The notes beneath the pieces were generated by a model, which saw only the letters and a list, made by a program, of their open reading frames with translations, ran no database searches and was not told the DNA's origin. Of a DNA stretch of 64,000 bases, positions 1 through 9,454 are shown piece by piece. The stretch is from assembly GCA_003254905.1 (NCBI GenBank), contig QANU01010167.1, forward strand, positions 1-64,000, read 5' to 3'. Positions within the stretch are counted from its first letter, which is position 1. Every line of letters starts with the position of its first letter. A program made the position numbers and the translations under genes. Origin of the DNA: Nissolia schottii. Its lineage: Eukaryota > Streptophyta > Magnoliopsida > Fabales > Fabaceae.

Positions 1-271
1 CAGAGGTTAGGTAATTCATGGCTTTAAGATCATATTGGACCTTCTTTTTCTCTTCATCATTCGAAGCACTCATGGGTTTTGGTGTACTCTCATTTTCATT
101 TGTGATCATAGGCACGAATGGACCTTCTTCTATGGTTTTCCATACTTCAAGATCCTGTGCTTTAATGAAGATTATCATCTTGATTTTCCAAAAATCGTAA
201 TGATCTCCATTAAAACAAGGAGGCCTATTTACATTCAACCCTTCACTCAACATAGGTCTTGAGGATGCCAT
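1..271 (-). CDS. Ty1/copia (SIRE-like) gag, N-terminal part, runs off window
   Basis: Reading the minus strand from the ATG at 271, the frame is open for 90 codons to the window edge. The N-terminal region carries a PPCFNGDHYDFWKIKM block, the signature start of plant SIRE/Maximus copia Gag (UBN2/DUF4219 type). A lysine- and glutamate-rich stretch follows near residues 75-85. It sits directly downstream of a primer-binding site and a 5' LTR, so it is the capsid gene of a minus-strand copia element extending left of the window. No lesion is visible in this part, suggesting a fairly young copy, but protease, integrase and RT lie outside the window. Lineage is from family resemblance. Confidence 0.85.
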   Translation of the reverse strand, partial: MASSRPMLSEGLNVNRPPCFNGDHYDFWKIKMIIFIKAQDLEVWKTIEEGPFVPMITNENESTPKPMSASNDEEKKKVQYDLKAMNYLTS

Positions 272-307
272 CTATGGATCTTTTCGGAGTAACTTTCCTA
301 AACTTGC

Positions 308-319
308 GCTCTGATGCCA
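308..319 (-). other. Primer-binding site of copia element
   Basis: On the minus strand this reads TGGCATCAGAGC, one mismatch from the TGGTATCAGAGC complement of the plant initiator tRNA-Met 3' end. It lies just inside the LTR end at 322 and just before gag at 271, the expected order for a minus-strand element. Confidence 0.8.
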
Positions 320-321
320 AT

Positions 322-1570
322 TGTAACTCAGGATAGCAACCTAAGAGGGGGGTGAATTAGGTTTTACTTGTTTTTCACCGATTTTAGTTCTTTGAAAGGT
401 TTGAAACCCTAATCCCCAATTTTAGAACAAGACTCAGCAATTTACCAAGTAATTGATAATGTTAAATGCAGCAAAAATTGTAAATTGCTGAATGTAAAGA
501 GTGTAGGGATAAGAAAGATCACACCAGAGAATTTATCCTGGTTCACCTTCACAACCCGAAGGCTACGTCCAGTCCCCTGTTCTGATTCAGGGATTTTTCC
601 ACTATGTAAACTTGTGTTGTGTACAACCTCACACCCGAGGCACTTACACCGACAACTACAAGAGAACACAACCGTTCTCCTTGTTACACAATGTCTTCAC
701 CGAACCCTACGGTGATGATCAGAACACTACACCGAAAACCACGGTGTTTACAATAACCAATTTGTTTTGAAGAAGTAATACAATGGCTTTATATCAATCC
801 TAAACTCAGGGAAGGATAATCCTGAATAGAAAGCACTCAAAGATATGAAAGTTATGGCTCAATGCTTTTCTGAGTTTGGATTGAAAAAGACTTTGAAAAT
901 TATGATCAGAACTTTGATCAGAACATGTAAAACTTTAAGAATTAATGAAAGAATGGAGTTCTGATGGTGTGTCTTTGGTTCTGCATGAATTCTACAATAT
1001 ATAGGCAGTGGTGCCTGTTCATGAACCAATTCCAAAGCATATGATGCAAAACAATGCATTGTTTCATGAAAAAACACACCCATTCGAGCATGTAATCGAT
1101 TAACCAAAGGCTGTAATCGATTACACACAAGAAACAACCATATTTTCAAATTTCAAAAGATGGTAATCGATTACTGCGGGTTGGTAATCGATTACACACT
1201 TTAAAACTTGAATATTTTTGAATTCAAAGTGCTGGTAATCGATTACTCAAGCATGGTAATCGATTACTCATGCAGAAACCGAGTTTGAGTGTTAAAACCC
1301 TTTGAAAAATGTTGCCATATGCTTCTAGGGTTTTATGAAAAATGTTAGACATGTTTATGTTGAAAAACTTTGAGCCATTGACCTTTAACATCTTACCATG
1401 TGCTAACTATTGACACTAGGTTTAAAATCTTGAACTTTTAAAGATGTGCAGCTTGAGTCTTGAGGTTCTTTGATCTTGTTTGAGTCTTCCCTTTTTTTTT
1501 GCTTTTTGTTGGTGTTGTTGTCTTCATCAAAACCACGCCATCAATGGTCAGAGGAAGAGTCTTCTTCACA
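322..1570 (-). repeat. 5' LTR of minus-strand SIRE-like copia element
   Basis: The LTR is bounded by TGTAACTC (end, left) and TCTTCTTCACA (start, right, so TG on the minus strand). A second LTR of the family at 34957-36131 shares most of its length and defines both ends. A TATA-like CTATATAT is readable on the minus strand near 1000. Six copies of TAATCGATTA lie just upstream of it at about 1090-1268. The element interrupts the Tekay-like LTR at CTCAC (1571-1575). The uninterrupted site is seen at about 39790, where the same CTCACCTATTTACATA sequence is continuous with LTR on both sides. Confidence 0.85.
1090..1268. repeat. Array of GTAATCGATTAC palindromes
   Basis: Six copies of TAATCGATTA, most extended to the perfect palindrome GTAATCGATTAC, are spaced about 20-70 bases apart. 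The LTR copy at 34957-36131 has four copies at 35710-35820. The array is upstream of the LTR's TATA-like element, in the U3 position. Confidence 0.9.
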
Positions 1571-1659
1571 CTCACCTATTTACATACTTGCATATATCAT
1601 ATATCTTATGCATGCTAGGGAGTCTGTGCTTCGCTCACGCGTCCTTCTTGACTTATCTG

Positions 1660-2040
1660 CTTGTCCACACTTGGGGACAGACTCACTTCGTCCACGCTTG
1701 GGGACAGACTCACTTTGTCCACGCTTGGGGAGCTCTCAATACTTGGGGATAGTGACTCTATGTCCACACTTGGGGACCTCCTATCCATACTTGGGGATAG
1801 ACTTACATCATTCACACTTGGGAACGGGCTCATGTTGTCCACACTTGGGGACCTCCTATCCACGCTTGGGGATAGACTGACTTTGTTCACACTTGGGAAC
1901 TGACTCATGTTATCCACACTTGGGGATAGTCTTACTTGGTTCACACTTGAGAACCTGTCAACACTTGGGGACCTATCAATACTTGGGGACCTATCCACAC
2001 TTGGAGATAGTGACACTTCGTCCACACTTGGGGACGTACT
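1660..2040. repeat. Tandem array around CACTTGGGGA
   Basis: Units of about 18-36 bases contain (C/A)ACTTGGGGA followed by TAGTGACT, CAGACTCACTTCGTCCA or CCTATCCA. The same array is at 39885-40245. Unit lengths are often multiples of three, so several frames on both strands stay open. On the minus (LTR sense) strand they read as SPSVD repeats. Confidence 0.9.
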
Positions 2041-2339
2041 AGACGACTGACTGGATTGTAGATTCTAAGCTTTATTCTTCTTTCTTGTTTTACTATAAGA
2101 TTGGGTCGATGCCAGTGTTCAAATCATTATTCCCTAGAGTTCAATTATAATCTTCTTAAACATTAGGTGATGACCTCTAGTTATCTACGGTCGTCCTAAG
2201 TCATACGACGGTCGGTTCCTAGGGTTCCTAGGCTTACATAACCACAACAAATTTAGAGTTAATTGCATACACAACTGTCGAGGGTTCTTAGGCTTGTCGG
2301 AACATGTAGGAAAGCCAAAATATCAAGTTTTTCAGTGGA

Positions 2340-2740
2340 CAGTCGAATAACAGGGCTTAATCATTCGAATAACATGAAATTTTACCTCTCAGTTTGTAAA
2401 ACTGTAGTGTCATTCAAATGACTGAGGATTTCAATCTAATGGATTCCTCTTGAGGATTTCAATCTGATGAATGGGGATTTCAATATGATGAATTCCTCCT
2501 GAGGATTTCAATCTGATGACTCATTCGAATTAATTCCTTGTGAGGATTTCAATCTGATGAGTGAGGAATTCAATCTGATGAATTCCTCCTAAGGATTTCA
2601 TTCGAATGAATGAGGATTTCAATCTGATGAACTCATTCGAATGACTGAGGATTTCAATCTGATGACTCATACAAATGAATTTCTTCTGAGGATTTCAATC
2701 TGATGAATGAGGAATTCAATCTGATGAATTCCTCCTGACT
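2340..2740. repeat. Array of CATTCGAATGA and GAGGATTTCAATCTGATGA
   Basis: More than ten alternating units combine the palindromic core ATTCGAAT with decayed forms such as ATCTGATGAAT. Matching arrays lie at 40552-40905 (copy II) and 19035-19265 (plus-strand LTR). All three are downstream of the LTR's TATA element. Confidence 0.9.
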
Positions 2741-3124
2741 TCACTGTAACTTCAAATATCATTTCTATATGTTCCAACAAGTACAGTTAAGTTTTTCTAA
2801 CATCGAAACTACTCAAAATCATTTTTATAGCTTATTCTCTATATTTTTCACATAATGTTTTCTAAATCAGATACACAAAAATATACACATAAAATCACAT
2901 AGAAATCCACATAGACAGTGGGCTTAGCGTTACCCACATCCGATGCAGAGTTGATGTGGAGAATTTCCTCTTCACAATGGTGTGCTCCTATAATTTTGCT
3001 AGAGTCCGGCAGCGCTACCGCGATGTTCACGAACGGACCGAAAGAAAACAAAAACAAGGAAAGACAGTGAAGCAGTAAGCTTCGGTTGGCTTGCCCATTT
3101 ATAGGCAACCCCCTGCTACTGTGC

Positions 3125-3370
3125 TTGATATTTTCATATATACATATATACATGTATTATTATATTATATTATTATTATAATATTATTACTACACATATA
3201 CATCCCCTCCCCCCTGTTTCGTATATATTTATACTATTATTATATTTTATTATATCATATATTAGATATATATATATATATATATATATTATTATACATA
3301 TATATATTATATATATATATATATATTATATTATATTATAATATACATATATATGTATATATATATATTC
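3125..3370. repeat. AT-rich microsatellite tract
   Basis: Long runs of TATATA and ATTATT make up nearly all of this stretch. A 107-codon Ile/Tyr-rich frame through it is a by-product of the repeat. It lies inside the outer LTR, upstream of its TATA box in minus orientation. Confidence 0.9.
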
Positions 3371-4399
3371 GTAACAGCAGACCATTCGGCCACTGTTTAG
3401 AGCTGTCAAAATGAACCATTTACCCGGTTAAATGGACGGACTTTACATGCAAAAAATAGGCCCGCGAAAATTTGAAAAAAATTGGACTGACCCATTTAAG
3501 CCCGACCCGTTAGGCCCACGGTGAAACACCTAGCTAACTGTTTGCGCGCACGTCGCAAACAATGCGCACTAGGTTGTTTTCTACTTTGGTTGGGGTTACT
3601 TTTAGCCCCTACTTTAACTCTGAAAATATTTCTTACTTGGCAAATACAGACTATTCTAAAACTTTTTCATTATATATATATATATACACACACACACGAT
3701 ATAAAATATGAGACGTGCGTCAATCAGAATTTATAAAGCAAACGTTAAAACTATATACTGAACGGATAATTATTCTAACCTAACCATATCAAACAATGAG
3801 CATACAAGTGGTTCGTGGCATATATTCACAATCATTTACATAGGTAGTCTCATAGTTATACATACATGTACTCTCTCACAGTAGAGTAGAACATAAACCA
3901 TACTAACTAAAGGTTGATCGTAACATCTTCAGTCAAGCGACTGCTATCCTATTCCTCCATTCTTTTTCTTCAAGTCTGCTTTTCTACGTACTGCGCTGAC
4001 GTCCTTGTCGTGCTTACCTAGAACCATAAAGAAGCGAGTGTGAGAACTCTGCGTTCTCAGTGGGAAAACCTTAGTCATAACTGATCGTTTTATTCTCAAT
4101 TATGATTCTGCCGCTCAGGGGGCTCTAGATGTCACAGTTATACTACATCCCTACTAGTTATTAATATTCAACCATGTCCTGAGCAGCTACCTATGTTACT
4201 ATGTGACTGAGGGTATCTAGTCTTTTCTTATCTATGTCATCAATTCTCTGTTCTAACTCCTAGGGAACAAGTTCTCATTCTCACATAAACTTCATTCATT
4301 TCTCTTGTACCTCGAGCATTTTCATTCATATATATACTCTTCATCTTCATGCATGAGGGATAGGAGTAGTTCCCAGACTCTTCTATGGATGACGACCCT

Positions 4400-4830
4400 A
4401 ATCCGTATCTCATCATGATCATCCCAACTCTACTGTGGTTAGGAAGATCCTGCCTTGTCTTTAGAGCATTTCAAACTATACTGTGGCCGAAACTCCCCGA
4501 ACTCTTCTGTGGTCAAGGGACTCTCAGACTCTATTGTGGTCTGGAGAACTCTGCGGACTTGCTACTCTTTGAGCCTTGACTCTACTGTGGTCGGACCCTA
4601 ATAGAACTTTGTGAGACTTACCTCATCCTTAGAGTGTTCCAAACTCTACTGTGGCTGGACCTCCCCAGACTCTGCTGTGGCCAAGGGACTCTCCGACTCT
4701 ACTGTGGTCGAGAGAACTCCTCGGACTCGGCTCATCTCTAAGGTATACCTGACTCTTATATGGTCGGGAACACCCCGTACACTCAGACTCTACTGTGGTC
4801 TGGTGCCTTAATACTTCGACTCTTCTCTGG
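4400..4830. repeat. Array of ACTCTACTGTGGTC units
   Basis: About ten units share ACTCTACTGTGGTC or ACTCTTCTGTGGTC, with 25-45 base spacers such as AAGGGACTCTC. The homologous array in copy II is at 42240-42640. No open frame of note runs through it; function unknown. Confidence 0.85.
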
Positions 4831-5950
4831 TCAAATGCTCTAACTCTCTAAACATTATTCTACCCCTCATCAAACATTCACATATATAATCAACACAATT
4901 CATCATCTTTAAAGCAATCATATCTACAGCCAATATAACTTAATAGCTCACTTCATCATCTTCATCATATTCATTGAAAGATCATCATCTTATACTCTAA
5001 CTTACAACACCACATAATCATAAGCAATTAACACATATCGTATCACATAACTCATAACATATCAAGATTATTTCTTGAGTAATTACAGAATTGAGATCCC
5101 AATACGTGATCAGGTCACTTAGCGTCCTGAAGAAAATAAGGTTGGTAATAAGCTCTGTCCAGGCAGCTCAGCGGTGCGCTCAGTGCACTGAGCGTGCATC
5201 ACGTCTCAATTCTGTAATTTTTTGTGTAAACTGCATATTCCTTTCTTGCCATCATCACAAATAATTTCTTAGACATTTATCATAATATTTCACATCATAA
5301 GGAATATAATTTCATGGCTCATAATCATTCCTATCATATTTCTAAACAATTCTTCTATAAGCGACATCATATATCTAGGTTTCCATAATCCAACATATTG
5401 CCAAACAATTCATCAAACAATTATCAAGCCATGAAAATCTAATATAATCTAACATAAAGGACTTACTTTCATGTTCCAAAACACTTTCCATCATAAATCC
5501 AACATAGCTCTAACAAATATTTCATAATCATCAAGCATGCATAGGTCTCCATAATCAAACATAATCATTTATAATCATCAAGAATATTATCAAGCAACTA
5601 AACCTAACATAATCTATCACAAAACATACTACAAACATCATCAAACATCTTAGAACCACATAGACAGTGGTTAGGACGGTTTACCCACTTTTTTAAGTGT
5701 TCTGAAAACTGCGAGAAAAAACTCCCGCGAACCTTGAGGCGATCGTGCTATTTTTCCTGAATCCAATGGCGTAATCGTAGAGCGCACGAACGGAATAGAA
5801 ATAAATTTAGCAGTATAAAATTATGAAATTTGGGGTATTGCCGCTGGCCTTCGAAGGCCTTATATCATTTATATATATATATATATATAGAATTTGAGGC
5901 GGTGGCTTATGCCGCCTCAGTTAGATAGTTATATATTATATTATTATATT

Positions 5951-6215
5951 ATTATTATATATAAATATCTTAGCTAAAGGATAACCTTTAAGGTTTCCTG
6001 TCTCGTTCTGATCATGTTTAATCGTGTTTTGTCCCTAATTGTTAGTGTACAGATGCCCTAAAAAATATTTCGGACATACCGTNATTATTATATATAAATA
6101 TCTTAGCTAAAGGATAACCTTTAAGGTTTCCTGTCCCGTTCTGATCATGTTTAATCGTGTTTTGTCCCTAATTGTTAGTGTACAGATGCCCTAAAAAATA
6201 TTTCGGACATACCGT
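5951..6215. repeat. 132-base direct duplication around a single N
   Basis: Bases 5951-6082 and 6084-6215 are the same 132 bases with one visible substitution (GTCTCG versus GTCCCG), separated by the only N of this region (6083). The homologous stretch in copy II (about 53805-53935) has it once. This looks like an unresolved contig overlap rather than biology. Confidence 0.85.
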
Positions 6216-6499
6216 TGTAATCTATTAATTTTCCTTATTAGTAGTTTAAGTTTTGTCAAGGAATTCCTAAATTTGTTTTCATATTAGTGTATTTTACGGA
6301 CTCCTTTGAGTCGTGATTAAATTTTAATAATAACCGGAAATCGATTCGGACCTCACAGGACTCCATCAATTCGCAAAATTACTATTTTTAGCTAATATTT
6401 TAGGATTAAAGTTAATAATTAAATTTTCCAATCTTATTAATTTATTCTTCTTTATTTATTATGCGGAATTTTCGTAAGGGGAAAAATCGAGATGTTACA

Positions 6500-7218
6500 C
6501 GCTGGCCGGCCCGTGAGCCCGTGCAAAATTTTAAAATTTTTTTAAATAACTTTTTTTGAATTTTTTGAATTTTTTGGATTTTTTTGAATTTTTGAATTTT
6601 TTTTTATAAAAATAAACAGGTTGGCGTGCAGCCCGTTTAGGCCCGCGGACCGACCATAAACGAGCTGGACCCTAAAAATATGCATATTTTTTTCTAGCCC
6701 TTTTAGGTCCGCGGGCCATAAACAGGCCAGGCCGGCCCATTTGACAACCTTACCACTGTTACCTTATTATTATTATTATTATTATATTATATATTATATT
6801 ATATAAATATCTTAGTTAATGATAACCCTTAAGGTTTCCTATCCAGTTTTGATCACGTTTGATCGTTAGTCGCTCGTGTAGGAACATCCTAAAAATACTT
6901 CGGACACATATCCGCGACCTATTAATTTTCGTGGTCATCGTGGTATGTCAGGTTAAGGTATTCGTGAACTTTTCTCCTTGAGGGTATTTTTCACACATAC
7001 CTTTGGGACTTGACGGGACTTCCGGTGCTGACCAAAAATTAACCTCATACTCACGTCATCTCTGTGAGCTTACAAGACCCTTATTTGGACTGGTATTTTG
7101 GATTTAAACACATTAATAATAAATTTTCAGTCTAAATAATCGTCTTGTGACTACTTTAATTACGCAAATTTGTTAATTACGCGAAATCTTTGTGAGGGAA
7201 AAAATCTGGGATGTTACA
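6500..7218 (-). repeat. Outer Tekay-like LTR, copy I, right part
   Basis: The outer LTR resumes with GCCGGCCCGTGAGCCCG and ends CTGGGATGTTACA at 7218, the LTR start on the minus strand. It is followed by CCATT (7219-7223). The same five bases precede the other LTR end in copy II (38966-38970), giving a TSD across the two copies. Its GGCCCG-rich part mirrors bases before 3521. Confidence 0.8.
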
Positions 7219-8265
7219 CCATTAAAATTGTATGAAGCGATGGTGATCTTTTGGTCCATGTGGTTGTTGTGAAACTAAAAAGTTGTGTTATCTTAAAGAC
7301 CCACCCCATGACAGCCGTGCCACTAAAGCGAGGAACTTACAACGAGAAAGTGTGGCCAAATGAAGAAGTGTGAAAATGAAAATGTGTTAGAGGTGTGGTG
7401 TATATTGGAAGGGTGGTGTGTGAGGTGAGTGTAAGAGTGGTTGGTGTATTGGCGGCTGGTGCTTTGACTAAACCCAATAATATAACTACTTTCAAAATTG
7501 GAAGCCAAACTTAAAACTAAAATGCTCTTAAAATATGTGTGGTTACTTAATTATTGCCAATTGTTTAATTAATTGCATTGTCAAACTACCCATTAAGATA
7601 AGCAAGTTTATTTACCTAAAAGTTGTTGGCCAAACTCGAGAATAAATAATCTCTACAAAGCGTAATTATAGAAAAAGAAGTAGTAACTTATTAAAAATTA
7701 ATGTCTTTCACAATTTTAACATATAAGAAAAGAATTTGTTAACAAGTACTTTGAAGCTATTAAATAAATGATTGTAAAATTTAAAAATAAAAAAACTTGA
7801 TAATATTTTATTTAATTGTCATTATTTATGATGACTAATTAGAGTTATTATAAAAGATTAATATAAGAGAAAATTTATTTAATAAAAATATATTAAAAAA
7901 TAATTAATATTATCTAAATTTAATAAATAGATAATTATTTTAAAAAATATCAATAAGGGATTATTTCTTAAGAAATCGAAAGCAGAAACTTTTGACGCTT
8001 TCAAAACTTAATATTTTGATCTTTCCAATAAAAAATTTCGGTTTCTTGATTCTTAATATTTTTTTTTTGAGTAAAAAAAAAAAAAACAAGTAGCCACACG
8101 AAAACCCATAATAAAAATACAGTTTCCTCTCATTTATTGAGCCTTGTCTCAACGCCTGCTGAAGTTGACGTTTTGGGATCTCTGAGCTATCATGTTTCAC
8201 TTGTACTTTCTTTTTAACTGTAAGCCAAACTTTTGTGATAATTCGGGTTAAACGGTTTGTGATTT
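7219..8265. repeat. Duplicated flank (copy I) of the USP-gene upstream region
   Basis: This stretch matches 54925-55975 closely along its whole length, with small indels and scattered substitutions, and then diverges sharply after GGGTTAAACGGTTTGTG. Copy II leads into the USP-domain gene, so this block probably carries a copy of that gene's promoter or 5' UTR without the gene. No credible ORF of its own is seen; frames of 60-79 codons on the minus strand are not shared intact between the copies. Confidence 0.8.
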
Positions 8266-8900
8266 TTTGTTATTTATACAATATCTAAAGTTATTTCAAC
8301 TATATTTTATTATTGATAATTTCTATTTTCTTTTAAACTCGCATTCTCGTTAAAAGGATCTACATTGAAATAGGATTCTTATCCTATAAAAACTTAATTT
8401 GATTTTTCTGGTGAATAGTTCATGATCATTTATAGATCAAAGTTCCTATAAAATAATTGTGTAACAAAAAATACTGTATTTATGTTTAGCAAAAAAATGG
8501 GAAGTTACAGAGGTAGCCATATATAGACATGCAACTTGGAGTCTCGCTAGACTGACATTACCGGTGGAAGCCCGTTGCCTCCGTAGATGAGATATGTGGG
8601 AGAAGCTACAGTCAATATTGTCCGCTAATTTTGATTTTGATTAATGCTCAGAAAACAACATCCGGGGTCTTCTTATCTTCGTTTCGCTATTCCTTACCAT
8701 AAAACGCAAGACTTTATTCCACCTCACTGGTCCATTTTGACCTCCAAATTAAGTATTTTGGTTGTGACTAGTTGAAACTTGCGCAAATGTCAGCCTCAGG
8801 ACGACAACTCATATTGCTTGTCTCGTCCTGAAAATGATCTAATGGGCAGCCTTATGTGGGGAAAATACATTTACATGAGTTTAAATGAGTTAAAATCTGG
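8266..8900. other. Unique upstream DNA
   Basis: AT-rich sequence without an ORF or recognised repeat, apart from the relic of the P450 5' end at about 8676-8760. Confidence 0.6.
8676..8760 (+). pseudogene. Relic of a duplicated P450 5' end
   Basis: The stretch from GTCTTCTTATCTTCGTTTC through AAGACTTTATTCCACCTCACTG to GACCTCCAAAT closely matches 9346-9454 just upstream of the P450 start. Where the real gene reads CCAAATATG, this copy reads CCAAATTAAG, so the start codon is lost, and no P450 coding sequence follows. It is probably the remnant of a tandem duplication of the gene or its promoter. Confidence 0.65.
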
Positions 8901-9177
8901 ATATATGGGACAATGTGGGAAATCACGAATGTATGGTCGACAGGGCTGAAATCGGATGAATAGTAACCGATTTCAGCCCCTTTTAAAAAAAAATTCCGAA
9001 ACTAAAATTAGGTACTGTTCATCCGATTTCAACCCCTTTTTAAAAAAAAATTCGGGGCTGAAATCGGGTACTATTCATCCAATTTCAGCCCCTTTCTTTT
9101 AAAAAAAAATAAAAAAATTTGGAGGCTGAAATCGGTACCCCTAAACTGATTTCAGCCCCAAAATCCCATATATCTGT
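8898..9177. mobile_element. Foldback/MITE-like element with three hairpins
   Basis: The sequence GGGCTGAAATCGG and its complement CCGATTTCAGCCC alternate, giving stem pairs 8943-8955/8967-8980, 9054-9068 with flanking 9021-9036 and 9077-9092, and 9122-9135/9144-9159. Loops resemble TACTATTCATCC. The outer borders TATATGGGA (about 8902) and TCCCATATA (about 9166) are inverted repeats. There is no ORF. It lies between the P450 5' relic and the real P450, about 280 bases upstream of its ATG. A non-autonomous DNA element is the simplest reading. Confidence 0.6.
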
Positions 9178-9454
9178 AATTAATTTGAGCTACACACATT
9201 TTAAAAAATTTTATTTTCCAAAGCCACAGAAAGGTAAAAAAACCGCCTTATGTTATGCTTGACTGACAACTTTCGTTTTCCACTTGGCAAGTGGTCCAAT
9301 TTACGTGATGTCGGCAATAATCTGTCTCGTGTGTGTGAACTGATTGGTCTTCTTATCTTCGTTTCTCTCTTCCTTACAAATAAGGCAAGATTCTCTTCCT
9401 TACAAATAAGGCAAGACTTTATTCCACCTCACTGCTCCGTTTTGATCTCCAAAT

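Larger units (their letters stand above)
1571..3521 (-). repeat. Outer Tekay-like LTR, copy I, left part
   Basis: This is LTR sequence in minus orientation, matching 39790-41363 nearly base for base. It contains a tandem CTTGGGGA array (1660-2040), a CATTCGAATGA / GAGGATTTCAATCTGATGA array (2340-2740), a promoter readable on the minus strand as CCTATAAATGGGC (about 3098-3106), and an AT-rich tract. Its true left end is missing here because the copia element is inserted at CTCAC and continues off the window. It is broken on the right by the nested LTR at 3522 and resumes at 6500. Confidence 0.8.
3522..6499 (-). repeat. Inner (nested) Tekay-like LTR, copy I
   Basis: It starts TGAAACACCTAG and ends GAGATGTTACA, the minus-strand form of a TGTAACATC...GGTGTTTCA LTR. 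It contains a repeat array around ACTCTACTGTGGTC (4400-4830), a few GCTCAGCGG motifs near 5165-5195, a (TA)n tract at 5868-5889 and a duplicated 132-base stretch at an assembly N (6083). Flanks CACGG and CGCTG are not a clean TSD; both could derive from one CG-rich site. No coding domain is seen. Much of it recurs at 41856-43658 plus 53620-54216. Confidence 0.8.

Noticed and set aside
1090..1268. Spaced GTAATCGATTAC repeats as a CRISPR-like array
   Set aside because: Repeats are 10-12 bases, spacers irregular, eukaryotic LTR context, no cas genes.
1615..2025. SPSVD-repeat ORF as a real protein gene
   Set aside because: Several frames on both strands are open through the same tandem array; kept only as a finding.
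3091..3414. 107-codon ORF, Ile/Tyr-rich
   Set aside because: It is a translation of (TA)n and (ATT)n microsatellite inside an LTR.
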